A stretch of DNA of 21,113 nucleotides from Ruminococcus sp. CAG:254 (GCA_000433635.1 HF997971.1:765-21877), one strand, 5' to 3'. Shown: positions 1-9,004, numbered from the stretch's first letter. Notes: generated from the letters alone by a model not told the origin. A program made the numbers and translations.

Positions 1-1641
1 GCCGCTGACAACGCTGCCGCCCAGCTTTACAATGTCTACCACGCGATTTGTTTCACCAGAAGAACACATCGTATACAACCGATAAGCGTTCCGGTCTGTA
101 TCATAGGAAATCCGAAATTCCTGTGCCGCTGTGCCATCGGCTGCATCTTGAATCAAGTTCCGTTCGTCTGCATCAACACCATCTGCAACGGTCATATAGA
201 GTCCGCTTCCCGCATTTCGCAGCCGGTAAATACCATTATCAAGAACCCCTTCGGCTTCTGTTTTGGAATCGGTTGTCGCATGAATGATAACTGCTTGCTT
301 GCCCATCTGATTGTATCGCTGTGCAACCAAATCCAAATCATAGGTTACATTTCCACGCAGAGGGTCTGCAACAGATACCGTTCCAGCGTTTTTATCGTAT
401 CCCGTCAGAACCAAGCAATGTTCATGGCTCACCCAAGTTGCCGTATCGCCTTCCGGTGTTGTCCAGCTGCCACCTGTTTCCGGTGCTCGCATTCCCATTG
501 TACCCCAGAAAACCACCGGTCTACCGGCTGCAATGTATGGGAACAGGTCTTCAAAGCTTGTCCCTGAGAGATTTTCTGCGTAAGAGGCATTTTTCTGTGC
601 GGTAAAGTAGGCGTTTGCAGTGGCAACGATTGCCGGAGCATAGCAGCCATACCCGTAGGAAGTCATCGGGTCACCTGGGAAAACATACTGGAAATCTGCT
701 CCATAATAGATATTATTCAAGGTATAGAATAACATCTTCGGCAGATACGTTTTTGCAATATCGGTTTTTTCCGCAGAAAATCCGTCATATTGCAGGGCAA
801 TCGTCAATGCCGTTGCTTCGCAGCCAGTCGGCAACGATGGAGCATCATTCTGTAAGATACAGTTCACAGACAGTTGCTTTGCTTGCGGTAATGTCGTTGT
901 GGTAGTTGTAGCTGTCGTTGCTTTGGTCGTTGTCGTGGTGGTTGTTTCTGTAGTCGTCGTGGTAGTTGTGATTGCAGTCGTTTGTTCAGAAGTGGTGGTG
1001 GTCGTCGTTGGTTGTATGGTTGTAGTAATTGCTTCTGTTGTTGGTTCGGTGGTCACAGATTCGGTCATTTCTGTAGAAACAGTCGTGGTCGTTGTTTCCA
1101 CCGGAATGGATTCTGTTGCAGTAGTTGTCGTTGTGGTGGTTTCTGGTTGCTGGTTTTTCTGGTCCATGTAATCCGAAAAAGAAAGCTCTGTTGCACCCGC
1201 TGCCCGTTTTGCATAATATTCCAGAATCAAAACCGCATCGGTAACATCCACTTTCCCATCATGATTGCAGTCAGAATAAAAAAATTGATTTGGTGTCAGA
1301 TTCACTTCTATTCCGGCTGCCATCTTTGCATATATCGTCAACACAAAAACAGCATCATCCACCGCAATCATACCGTCCCCCGTTAAGTCGCCCAAAGAAA
1401 TGTTATCATCATCCGGCTCTTCCAGGATGGTTTCCGTTGCGGTTTCGGTTGTTTCCGCTGGTGTATCTGTACTTGAAACCACGGGGTCATCCGGCGGTTC
1501 GGTTGGTTCTGTAGATTCTGTTTCCGATGCAGATGCACCAGTTTCGGCATCTGCTGCACTGCTCAGCGGCAAGCTGTAAAAAAGGCTGCTGCACGCAAGC
1601 ACACTGCAAATGGTTCGTTTCCAAAATGTTGATTGCATCAT
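1..1641 (-). CDS. Secreted dockerin / C39-peptidase-like / ricin-lectin protein (C-terminus off window)
   Basis: The reading frame is open for 547 residues from the ATG at 1641 to the window edge, so the C-terminus is missing. The start follows a good ribosome site (AGGGGGA). Residues 1-32 look like a signal peptide (K8-R9, then a hydrophobic run, then SSAADA). A short Ser/Thr/Glu/Pro linker precedes a dockerin with two calcium loops: GDLTGDGMIAVDDA (84-97) and SDCNHDGKVDVTDA (123-136), each followed by a hydrophobic helix. A Thr-rich linker (about 167-250) leads to a C39-like cysteine peptidase domain with LPTGCEA (likely nucleophile C274), SHEHCLVLTGYD (H408) and VADP (D426). From about 468 an incomplete ricin-type beta-trefoil begins (NGIYRLRNAGSGLYMTV, then NLIQ). 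The protein is probably secreted and docked to a cohesin scaffold. Whether the C39 domain is an active protease, and on what target, is inference. The gene starts 22 bp after dnaE. Confidence 0.85.
   Translation of the reverse strand, partial: MMQSTFWKRTICSVLACSSLFYSLPLSSAADAETGASASETESTEPTEPPDDPVVSSTDTPAETTETATETILEEPDDDNISLGDLTGDGMIAVDDAVFVLTIYAKMAAGIEVNLTPNQFFYSDCNHDGKVDVTDAVLILEYYAKRAAGATELSFSDYMDQKNQQPETTTTTTTATESIPVETTTTTVSTEMTESVTTEPTTEAITTTIQPTTTTTTSEQTTAITTTTTTTETTTTTTTKATTATTTTTTLPQAKQLSVNCILQNDAPSLPTGCEATALTIALQYDGFSAEKTDIAKTYLPKMLFYTLNNIYYGADFQYVFPGDPMTSYGYGCYAPAIVATANAYFTAQKNASYAENLSGTSFEDLFPYIAAGRPVVFWGTMGMRAPETGGSWTTPEGDTATWVSHEHCLVLTGYDKNAGTVSVADPLRGNVTYDLDLVAQRYNQMGKQAVIIHATTDSKTEAEGVLDNGIYRLRNAGSGLYMTVADGVDADERNLIQDAADGTAAQEFRISYDTDRNAYRLYTMCSSGETNRVVDIVKLGGSVVSG
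892..1143 (-). repeat. Thr-rich linker-coding low-complexity tract
   Basis: About 250 bp coding for residues 167-250 of the dockerin protein, consisting mostly of Thr codons (ACA/ACG/ACT/ACC mixed) with some Glu, Ala and Ile. It separates the dockerin from the peptidase domain. The codons are mixed and not a perfect tandem repeat, so the tract is probably kept by protein-level selection for a flexible, possibly glycosylated linker. Its antisense reads as long Val runs, which are not genes. Confidence 0.75.
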
Positions 1642-1663
1642 CCATTCCCCCTAAGATACGCTG

Positions 1664-4600
1664 TTATACTTGTAAAATACCCAGTTCTGAACTGGTAAAA
1701 ATGGTTGAAAATGCCTGCTCACTCTCCGCAGAAATCGCAATACTTTGCTTCTGCTTTGGTTGGATCATCTTCTTTTGGTCGGTGAGATAGAAACACAATG
1801 CAGTTTCTCCGGAATACTTCGCAGCAATTTGAATTGCCTGCTGCATACGGTCGGTATCTATAGACGATAATTTGATGCAGAACTTCGCATGGGAAAGCTG
1901 TTTTTGCAACTCTTCCAGCGTCAAAACACTGCTGCACAATAGAGAAACACCGCTTTCCTGAACGGACAACCGCCCTTTACACCATAAAATCGTATCCGGC
2001 TGCAATTTCTGCTGAATCGCACGAAAGACATTCGGAAATGCCACGCATTCCAGCGTTCCAGTTTCATCTTCCATCTGGAAGAAACACATTCGTTCCTGCT
2101 TTTTGGTCAGATGCGGTTTCACACTCTGCAAGATGCCCAGAAATGCCACTTCTGCCTGTTCCGGCAAGTCAGAAAGTTCCGTGCTGGCAGGCACGTGCAG
2201 CAGACGGCAAAGATACTGTACAGGCTGAAACGGATTCCCAGAGAGATACATGCCCGTGACTTCTCGTTCCATCCGCAGCAGTTCTGCCGGAGAAAATTCC
2301 TCCATGGGTTCTGGTGCTGGTCGCTGCCAGCTGCCTGTAGCATCGCCGCCAAACAACTGCATCTGCCCAACCACTTGCGTTGCAGCAGTTTCCTTTGCAG
2401 CAGATAGAACTGCATCTGCCTGCGTCAGCATCTGCCGCCGATTCCAGCCCAGTCCATCCAATGCACCGCTTTGTATCAGGCTTTCCAGTGCTCGCTTGTT
2501 CAATTCTATGCCCTGCATTCGCTCGCAAAAATCATACAAGTCGGTAAATGCTCCGTGTGCCTGCCGTTCTCGTTCCAGCTTTTCAATCAGTGCAATGCCA
2601 ACATTCTTGACGGCATGCAATCCAAACCGAATGCCCTGCTTCGTACAGGTAAAGGCAGCATGGCTTTCGTTGATATGCGGCGGTAAAACTGCAACCCCTA
2701 CTTTCTTGCAGGCGGAACTATATGCCAGCAGCTTTGGAAAATCTCCAATGACGCTGGTCATCAATGCTGCCATATATGCTGAAAAATAATGACACTTGAG
2801 ATAGGCGGTTTGATATGCCAGATAGGCATAGGCGACCGCATGGGACTTGTTAAAGGCATACGCTGCAAATCGACTGATTTCATCAAAGATAGACTCTGCA
2901 ACCGCTTTCGGCACGCCGTTCTGAATCGCTCCGCTGCAAACGCCATCCAATCCATATAGGAATGTCTGCCGTTCCTGCTCCATGACTTCCTGTTTTTTCT
3001 TGGACATTGCCCGACGGACAACATCCGCTCTCCCGTAAGAATACCCTGCCAGCGACCGACAGATTTCCATGACTTGTTCCTGATAGACCATACAGCCATA
3101 GGTGACTTCCAGAATCGGTTTCAACAATGGGTGAGCGTAAGAGATCGAATCCGGATGTTTCCGGTTTTCCAGATACTGTGGGATGGAATCTCGTGGACCT
3201 GGTCGGTAAAGCGAAAGAGCTGCGGTCAAATCCTCCAAACATTTTGGCTGCATTTGCAGGAGAACATGTCGCATACCAGCACTTTCAAACTGAAAAACGC
3301 CCATTGTATCGCCGTTTGCCATCATCTGATAGACGTCTGCATCTGTAATCGGAATATGATGAATCGAGAAGTGCGGTTCAGTTTCCTGAATCATCCGGAC
3401 ACAATTCCGAATAATGGTTAAGTTTCGCAGCCCAAGAAAATCGAATTTCAAAAAGCCCAGCGTTTCCAAGTCCCCCATCGGATATTGCGTCACAATGGTG
3501 TCATCATTCTTTTGCAAAGGAACCATTTCCAACAGCGGAATCGCAGAAATGATCACACCGGCTGCGTGCGTGGAGGTATGCCGAGGAACACCTTCTATTT
3601 TTTGTGCCAAATCCAGCAGCTTTTTTGCATCGGCATTTGTATGCAAAAGCTGCTGTAACGCTTTCCCGTCTGGTGCTGCCAGCGTTTCCGCAATGGTCTG
3701 TCGAGGGTCAATCTTCTTGGCAATCTGGTCACAAAATGCATAGGGCAAATGCAGCACTCGCCCGACATCTCGAATTGCTCCACGAGCCTTGAAAAAGTCA
3801 AACGTAATGATTTCTGTTACACGGTCTGCTCCGTACTTCTGAATCACGTATTCTTTCACGGCAGGGCTGCCCTCTACGCAGAAATCAATGTCAAAATCCG
3901 GCATGCTCACTCGTTCCGGATTCAGAAACCGCTCAAAGAGCAGATGATATGCCATCGGGTCAATTTCTGTAATGCCCATGCAATATGCACAGAGGCTGCC
4001 TGCTCCCGAACCTCGTCCAGGGCCAACCGGAATTCCATGCTGTTTGGCATAGCGGACATAATCCCAGACAATCAGAAAATAATCCACATATCCCATCTGT
4101 TGAATCACTTGCGTTTCTCGCTGCAAGCGATTTCGCACCGATTCTGGAACAGGCGTTCCATAGCGTTTTTGCATACCTTTTTCACAGAGTGCCTGAAAAA
4201 ATGCGATGTTGTCAGAAACACCCTCCATAGAAAAGGCTGGCAAATGCAGTGTTCCTGTTTCCAGTTCCACATGACAGCGGTCTGCAATTCGTTTCGTGTT
4301 GGCAATCGCCTCCGGCATCGCTGCAAATAATGTTTGCATCTCCTGCGTGCTTTTCAGGTAAAATTCTTCGGTTTCAAACCGTAAAGCGGTGGGGTCATCC
4401 AGTGTTTTTCCCGTCTGAATGCACAGCAACACTTGCTGCATCTCTGCTTCTTCTTTGGTCAGGTAATGGGCATCGTTGGTTGCAACCAATGGGATTCCTG
4501 TTTCTCGGGAAAGCTGTTCCAACAAGGGCAAGACGGTTTTCTGTTCCTGCAAGCCGTGATTCTGCACTTCTAAGTAATACCGTTCCGCTCCGAATACTGC

Positions 4601-5104
4601 CTGATAGTTGAGAGCGGTCTGCTTGGCAGCTGCATAATCGCCCGACAACAGCAGCTGTGGAATCTCCCCTGCCAGACAGCCAGACAGGGCAATCAGCCCT
4701 TCGTGATACTGTGTCAACAGTTCCCAGTCCACCCGTGGCTTCTGATAAAAGCCCTCTAAACATGCCTTGGAAACCAGCTTCACCAAATTCTGATAGCCTG
4801 TCTGGTTTTCACACAACAGAACAAGATGATACCGCTTTCGGTCAAGTGCTGTTCCTCGGTCAAACCGTGTTCGGCTGGCAACATAGACTTCACAGCCAAT
4901 AATCGGATGAATCCCAGCTTTTTTGGCTGCCTGATAAAACGAAATAGCAGCGTATAGATTTCCGTGGTCAGTCAGTGCGACCGCAGTTTGTCCCAGTTCT
5001 TTCAGGCGTTCCATCATCTCTGGAATCCGACACGCTCCATCCAGTAAACTATAGACGCTGTGAACGTGCAGATGTATAAAGGCATCATTTTTCTGTTCCG
5101 ACAT
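1664..5104 (-). CDS. dnaE: DNA polymerase III subunit alpha (DnaE)
   Basis: 1146 residues, close to the 1160 of E. coli DnaE. It would polymerise DNA within the replication complex. The N-terminus is a PHP domain (HLHVHSVYSLLDGACR from residue 11; ALTDHGNL). The polymerase core carries GPGRGSGAGSL and the motif PDFDIDF at 402-408, placing the catalytic Asp pair at D403 and D405. KFDFLGLRNL gives the third Asp, D555. These match the positions known for E. coli (401, 403, 555). An HhH region and a C-terminal OB fold (VAFLGILQSVKPHLTKKQERMCFFQMEDETG) follow. The architecture is that of DnaE, not PolC, because no exonuclease is inserted in the PHP domain. Firmicutes usually also encode PolC, which is not seen here. 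The ATG at 5104 has AAAGGAG upstream and overlaps the whiA 3' end by 20 bp, so the two are translationally coupled. Confidence 0.97.
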   Translation of the reverse strand: MSEQKNDAFIHLHVHSVYSLLDGACRIPEMMERLKELGQTAVALTDHGNLYAAISFYQAAKKAGIHPIIGCEVYVASRTRFDRGTALDRKRYHLVLLCENQTGYQNLVKLVSKACLEGFYQKPRVDWELLTQYHEGLIALSGCLAGEIPQLLLSGDYAAAKQTALNYQAVFGAERYYLEVQNHGLQEQKTVLPLLEQLSRETGIPLVATNDAHYLTKEEAEMQQVLLCIQTGKTLDDPTALRFETEEFYLKSTQEMQTLFAAMPEAIANTKRIADRCHVELETGTLHLPAFSMEGVSDNIAFFQALCEKGMQKRYGTPVPESVRNRLQRETQVIQQMGYVDYFLIVWDYVRYAKQHGIPVGPGRGSGAGSLCAYCMGITEIDPMAYHLLFERFLNPERVSMPDFDIDFCVEGSPAVKEYVIQKYGADRVTEIITFDFFKARGAIRDVGRVLHLPYAFCDQIAKKIDPRQTIAETLAAPDGKALQQLLHTNADAKKLLDLAQKIEGVPRHTSTHAAGVIISAIPLLEMVPLQKNDDTIVTQYPMGDLETLGFLKFDFLGLRNLTIIRNCVRMIQETEPHFSIHHIPITDADVYQMMANGDTMGVFQFESAGMRHVLLQMQPKCLEDLTAALSLYRPGPRDSIPQYLENRKHPDSISYAHPLLKPILEVTYGCMVYQEQVMEICRSLAGYSYGRADVVRRAMSKKKQEVMEQERQTFLYGLDGVCSGAIQNGVPKAVAESIFDEISRFAAYAFNKSHAVAYAYLAYQTAYLKCHYFSAYMAALMTSVIGDFPKLLAYSSACKKVGVAVLPPHINESHAAFTCTKQGIRFGLHAVKNVGIALIEKLERERQAHGAFTDLYDFCERMQGIELNKRALESLIQSGALDGLGWNRRQMLTQADAVLSAAKETAATQVVGQMQLFGGDATGSWQRPAPEPMEEFSPAELLRMEREVTGMYLSGNPFQPVQYLCRLLHVPASTELSDLPEQAEVAFLGILQSVKPHLTKKQERMCFFQMEDETGTLECVAFPNVFRAIQQKLQPDTILWCKGRLSVQESGVSLLCSSVLTLEELQKQLSHAKFCIKLSSIDTDRMQQAIQIAAKYSGETALCFYLTDQKKMIQPKQKQSIAISAESEQAFSTIFTSSELGILQV

Positions 5105-5999
5105 GTTCTCGCAACTCCTTTGCCATCATGGATAATTTCTGAAACCGATGATTCACGCCGGAACGCCCAATGGGAGGGTGCAGCAGTTCGCCCAACTCTT
5201 TCAGGCTGAGTTCCGGATTTTCCAGCCGCAATTCTGCCAGCTCCTGCAAGTCCGGCGGGAGCGTGTCCAGTCCTCGCTTCTCTGCAAGGAGCAGAATTTC
5301 TTCCGTCTGCCGCATTGCCGCAGAAACCACCTTGTCAATGTTTGCGGCATCGCAATTTCGCATCCGATTCGCCTTGTTCCGCATATCTTTTTTAATCTTG
5401 ATATTCATCAAGTCCAGCGTGCATTGCTGAGCCCCCATAAACGTCAACATATCTTCAATCTGTTCACTGTCCTTGACATAGAGCACAAAACTTTGCTTTC
5501 GCTGAAATACATGCCCCCTGATGCCTAATAATTGTTGCAGGAACAAACTCAAGTCGTTACAGAGAACCGAAGTTGGTGTGACAAATTCCAGATGATAGGA
5601 TTTGTTGGGATCCATGAGGTTTCCGCAAGTCAGGAATACCCCTGCCAGAAATGCCGGCATGCTGTTCTGCACAATGTTACAGAGGTTGATTTGCCGATTG
5701 TCGAGGTGGATGTGATAGCGTTCACAGATTTCTGCAACCGCAGCTGGATTTTGCAGGGAAAGGCTGTAAAGTCCGCCCCTGCCCCGTTCGACTGTGACCG
5801 TTCCTTTCGGGAACGAAAATACCGTATGTAACAGCTGCGGCAGCAAGTCCACAATGGTTTCGCTTTCGCTTTGCAGACAGATTTGCTCCGAAGTAAACAC
5901 ACGACTGTACAGCAGTATGCCATACAGACAGGAAAAGGCTTGGTCTTTGTCTAAGATGGTACGTTTTAATGCCTGCCGGACATCCTGCGAGAAGGACAT
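5085..5999 (-). CDS. whiA: WhiA sporulation/division-type DNA-binding regulator
   Basis: 304 residues from the ATG at 5999, which has GGAAAGGAG just upstream. The frame stays open 24 codons further upstream, but that part looks unlike WhiA. Family features are the N-terminus MSFSQDVRQALKRTI, a LAGLIDADG-endonuclease-like region (FLAGVFLTCGNLMDPNKSYHLEF), RNCDAANIDKVVSAA, and a C-terminal helix-turn-helix (LSLKELGELLHPPIGRSGVNHRF). WhiA binds DNA and regulates sporulation in Streptomyces; in Bacillus it influences chromosome segregation and division. Its 3' end overlaps dnaE. Unusually, yvcK is not next to it, and the gene has its own probable promoter behind the rapZ terminator. Confidence 0.95.
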   Translation of the reverse strand: MSFSQDVRQALKRTILDKDQAFSCLYGILLYSRVFTSEQICLQSESETIVDLLPQLLHTVFSFPKGTVTVERGRGGLYSLSLQNPAAVAEICERYHIHLDNRQINLCNIVQNSMPAFLAGVFLTCGNLMDPNKSYHLEFVTPTSVLCNDLSLFLQQLLGIRGHVFQRKQSFVLYVKDSEQIEDMLTFMGAQQCTLDLMNIKIKKDMRNKANRMRNCDAANIDKVVSAAMRQTEEILLLAEKRGLDTLPPDLQELAELRLENPELSLKELGELLHPPIGRSGVNHRFQKLSMMAKELREHVGTEK

Positions 6000-6058
6000 G
6001 GCGGTTCTCTCCTTTCCAACGGTCGTTTCTCTTGTGTGCCATGTTGCCCTCTTACTAG

Positions 6059-6106
6059 AAACTACCTGCAACGGTGGAAAATGTCACAAGAGAAAAAAAT
6101 TTTTTT
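6059..6106 (-). promoter_or_regulatory. Candidate whiA-dnaE promoter with A/T tract (UP-like)
   Basis: On the minus strand, GTGACA (6082-6087) and TAGTTT (6059-6064) are separated by 17 bp. Five bp upstream of the -35 is a perfect A7T7 tract (6093-6106), which resembles an UP element. The site lies after the rapZ terminator and 60 bp before whiA, where a new promoter would be needed. The -10 is a poor match to TATAAT, so the exact boxes are uncertain. Confidence 0.4.
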
Positions 6107-6118
6107 CGGTTTCTCTAC

Positions 6119-6154
6119 AAAAAAAACACCGCCCTGCTTTGCCGCAAGGCGGTG
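6119..6154 (-). terminator. Intrinsic terminator after rapZ
   Basis: On the minus strand, CACCGCC pairs with GGCGGTG (plus positions 6148-6154 and 6127-6133) around a 14-nt loop, followed at once by eight T (A6119-6126 on plus). It begins 12 nt after the rapZ stop and should end the rpe-to-rapZ transcript. Confidence 0.88.
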
Positions 6155-6165
6155 CGGTGGGTTCG

Positions 6166-7035
6166 TTAGGGACGATCCTTTCCAATATCTCGATGCTGCT
6201 TGATGACGTGCATGCCCTTTTCAATCAGATAATCCCCGATGAGCTCCGTAAATGTAATCGAACGGTGTTTGCCACCCGTGCAGCCGAATGCAATCACCAG
6301 ACGGCTTTTTCCCTCCTTGATGTAGAGCGGAATCAGGAAGTCCAGCAAGTCTTCAATCTTTTGCAACAGGATTTTGGATTGTTCAAACTGCATCACATAG
6401 TCCCGTACGCAGGCATCACAGCCCGTATGATGCCGCAACTCCGGAATATAATACGGATTCGGCAGACAACGAACATCAAACACCAAATCCGATTCTGTAG
6501 ACACGCCATACTTAAAGCCGAAAGACGTTACTTTAATCGAAAGCGAATCGGATGGCGTTTCCAAGAAAGTTTCTCGAATCTGTTCTTTGAGCTGGGAAAC
6601 AGAAATATAAGACGTTTCAATATAATAATCTGCAATTGCTTTTAATCGCAGCAGCTGTTCCCGTTCAAATTCCAGTGCCTGATGCAGACAGCCGTTAAAT
6701 CGTTCATCCAGCGGATGTTTCCGGCGTGTTTCCTTGTAGCGTTTAATGATGACTTCGTCCTGTGCTTCGATGTAAAGCAGCTTTACATGTAAATCTGACT
6801 GTTCTTTCAACCGACAAACACAGTCATAGGCATCCGCAAACATTTCTCCTGACCGTAAATCCGCAGCAATTGCGATTTTTTCCAGCTTGTTTTCCGACTC
6901 CCTGCAAATTTCTACAAATCGGTGGATGAGCTGCGGCGGTAAATTGTCAATGCAATAATACCCAATATCTTCCATTACATCCATGACTGTTGATTTTCCA
7001 GAACCGGACATTCCAGTTACAACGACAACCTGCAT
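6166..7035 (-). CDS. rapZ: RapZ/YvcJ nucleotide-binding protein
   Basis: 289 residues, the usual family length. A P-loop sits at the N-terminus (GMSGSGKST, 8-16), followed by YYCIDNLPP, FDVRCLPNPYYIPELR (187-201) and the C-terminal signature GCTGGKHRS (251-259). RapZ is a P-loop NTPase. In E. coli it is an RNA-binding adaptor controlling glmS sRNA decay and hence amino-sugar supply. In Bacillus, YvcJ is linked to competence and its targets are less clear. The start has AGGAGGG 8 nt upstream. It is the last gene before the terminator at 6119-6154; upstream are murB and hprK. Confidence 0.96.
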   Translation of the reverse strand: MQVVVVTGMSGSGKSTVMDVMEDIGYYCIDNLPPQLIHRFVEICRESENKLEKIAIAADLRSGEMFADAYDCVCRLKEQSDLHVKLLYIEAQDEVIIKRYKETRRKHPLDERFNGCLHQALEFEREQLLRLKAIADYYIETSYISVSQLKEQIRETFLETPSDSLSIKVTSFGFKYGVSTESDLVFDVRCLPNPYYIPELRHHTGCDACVRDYVMQFEQSKILLQKIEDLLDFLIPLYIKEGKSRLVIAFGCTGGKHRSITFTELIGDYLIEKGMHVIKQHRDIGKDRP

Positions 7036-7050
7036 CTGTTTTCCCTCCTG

Positions 7051-7959
7051 TTATTTTAAAATCACGGGTTCTAACTCCAGACAGTAGCCAGTTTTCTCCT
7101 TTACGGTTTCAATTACAAAATCGCAGAGTTCCAGCACATCCCGACAAGTTGCATGGCCGGTATTGACCACAAATCCGGCATGTTTCACGCTGACTTGTGC
7201 ATCGCCAACACTTGCCCCTTTCAAGCCGCACTGGTCAATCAGGAAAGACGCATAGCTGCCGACCGGACGCTTGAACGTACTGCCTGCACTCGGCAACTCC
7301 AACGGCTGCTTTGCAACACGCTGATTTTTCAACTTCTGCATCTCTTCCCGAATGTCTGCATATTTTCCGGCCTGCAGCTGCAAGGTCACACCCGTTACAA
7401 TCTTTTTCGTACCGGAGAACATGCTGTGCCGATAGGAGAACTGCAATTCCTCCGGCGTTGCCGTCCGGAATGTTCCCGTTTCGTCCAGATATTCTACGCT
7501 GCGGACAACGTCTTTCATCTCTCCGCCGTACGCTCCGGCATTCATATAGACTGCTCCGCCAATTGTGCCCGGAATCCCTGCCAGACATTCCATACCCGTC
7601 AGGCATGCCTCTAAGGCAACCTTTCCGACAGCAGACAAGGTTGCTCCGGCTTCGCAAAACAATGTCGTTTCATCCAGCTGCCGGACGTTGGAAAACGCCC
7701 TGCCCAACTGTAATACAATGCCGTGATAACCCTCATCTGCTGCTAAAATGTTGCTGCCATTTCCCAGTACCACCCAAGGAAGATGCTGTTCCTGACAGCA
7801 TTGCAGAATTGCCTGCAAGCCTTCTCGATTTGCAATCTGTACCATTGCCTGACACGCTCCGCCAATGCGGAATGTTGTGTGCTTTGACAGCAATTCCGCC
7901 GGCAAAATCGGACAGGCATGGGCGTTACAACACGCCGTAATGGATTCTAATCCCTGCAT
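7051..7959 (-). CDS. murB: UDP-N-acetylenolpyruvoylglucosamine reductase MurB
   Basis: 302 residues. This FAD enzyme uses NADPH to reduce UDP-GlcNAc-enolpyruvate to UDP-MurNAc in peptidoglycan synthesis. FAD-binding motifs are FRIGGACQAM (30-39), VVLGNGSNIL (63-72) and GIPGTIGGAVYMNAGAYGGEM (128-148). SYRHSMF (175-181) and PSAGSTFKRP (223-232, probable catalytic S227) follow. The short insertion pattern fits the Bacillus-like type II form. I chose the ATG at 7959 because GGAGAG lies 7 nt upstream and sequence similarity begins there. An in-frame ATG at 7992, inside hprK, has no better support. It begins 22 bp after the hprK stop. Confidence 0.96.
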   Translation of the reverse strand: MQGLESITACCNAHACPILPAELLSKHTTFRIGGACQAMVQIANREGLQAILQCCQEQHLPWVVLGNGSNILAADEGYHGIVLQLGRAFSNVRQLDETTLFCEAGATLSAVGKVALEACLTGMECLAGIPGTIGGAVYMNAGAYGGEMKDVVRSVEYLDETGTFRTATPEELQFSYRHSMFSGTKKIVTGVTLQLQAGKYADIREEMQKLKNQRVAKQPLELPSAGSTFKRPVGSYASFLIDQCGLKGASVGDAQVSVKHAGFVVNTGHATCRDVLELCDFVIETVKEKTGYCLELEPVILK

Positions 7960-7981
7960 GTCATTCTCTCCTGTCTGGTTT

Positions 7982-8938
7982 TTAAAATGCATCGTAATCC
8001 TTAATCACCTCTTTGGCTTCTGCTTCCAAGCCTAAATGATCCAGCAAGTCGGAGGCTGCATTGTAACCCATCTTCTTCTGACGGTTGTTCATCGCTGCAA
8101 CTTCCAAGATGACTGCCAGATTTCTACCCGGCCGAACCGGAATCGTCAGGGACGGAACTTTTACGCCCAGCAGGGATACAAACTGGGTATCCACGCCCAT
8201 CCGGTCATAAATCTTTTCCGGATTCCACTGTTCCATCTCCACAATCAATTCAATTTTTTCGGTATTCTTAACCGCACCAATACCAAACAGCCGCCGTGCA
8301 TTGATGATACCAATACCACGCAATTCCAAGAAATGGCGGATGTTATCCGGCGAACTACCAACCAAGCTGATGTTGGAAACCTTCCGGATTTCCACTGCAT
8401 CATCGGCAACCAGACGGTGGCCACGCTTTACCAATTCAATTGCTGTTTCACTCTTACCAACGCCGCTTTCACCGGTAATGAAAACGCCTTCGCCGTAGAT
8501 TTCAATCAAAACGCCGTGACGGGTGATTCTCGGTGCAAGATTCAGGTTCAGAAACGCAATCAGCCCAGCGATAAAGTTGGAGGTGCTTTCCTTGCTTCGC
8601 AGGAGCGGAACGGAATATTTCTTTGCCAAATCGAGCATTTCTTCAAAATACGGCAGCTCTCTGGAGATGACCAGAGCCGGAATCCGCTGTGAAAACAGCA
8701 TATCCAACCGCTGTACCCGGGTTTCTTCATCAATCGTGGACAAGTATGCATATTCCATCTTGCCGATAATCTGAATCCGCTCCGGATTGAAGTATTCATA
8801 AAAGCCCATCAGCTGCAAGCCCGGACGGGTGACATCTGCCTCATCAATTTCAATTTCAGAAGCATTTTTTGGGGTGTAAATGGTTTCCAGTTTAAATTCA
8901 TCAATGATTTTATCCAATGAAATAGTGAATTTTGCCAT
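7982..8938 (-). CDS. hprK: HPr kinase/phosphorylase
   Basis: 318 residues from the ATG at 8938 (AAGGAG 9 nt upstream). An in-frame ATG at 8959 lacks a ribosome site. HprK phosphorylates and dephosphorylates Ser46 of HPr, and so controls CcpA catabolite repression and PTS activity. Visible features are an N-terminal domain, RITRHGVLIEIYGEGV with H141, the Walker A GESGVGKSE (156-164), VADDAVEI with D179/D180, and the family signature LRGIGIINARRLFG (206-219). It lies mid-operon between the DUF4015-like gene and murB. Confidence 0.97.
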   Translation of the reverse strand: MAKFTISLDKIIDEFKLETIYTPKNASEIEIDEADVTRPGLQLMGFYEYFNPERIQIIGKMEYAYLSTIDEETRVQRLDMLFSQRIPALVISRELPYFEEMLDLAKKYSVPLLRSKESTSNFIAGLIAFLNLNLAPRITRHGVLIEIYGEGVFITGESGVGKSETAIELVKRGHRLVADDAVEIRKVSNISLVGSSPDNIRHFLELRGIGIINARRLFGIGAVKNTEKIELIVEMEQWNPEKIYDRMGVDTQFVSLLGVKVPSLTIPVRPGRNLAVILEVAAMNNRQKKMGYNAASDLLDHLGLEAEAKEVIKDYDAF

Positions 8939-9004
8939 AGCCTTTGACTCCTTTTTCATTCTGTTTCTTTATTGTTGTCCGTTTTTTGCTTCCTTATGCC
9001 GGAA

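Noticed and set aside
899..1171. Open frame with long Val runs, plus strand
   Set aside because: It is the antisense of the Thr-rich linker of the dockerin gene; mixed Thr codons read as Val on the other strand.
6089..6116. AGAGAAA...TTTCTCT inverted repeat around A7T7
   Set aside because: As a terminator it is too AT-rich and lies beyond the clear terminator at 6119-6154; better explained as an A/T tract upstream of the whiA promoter.
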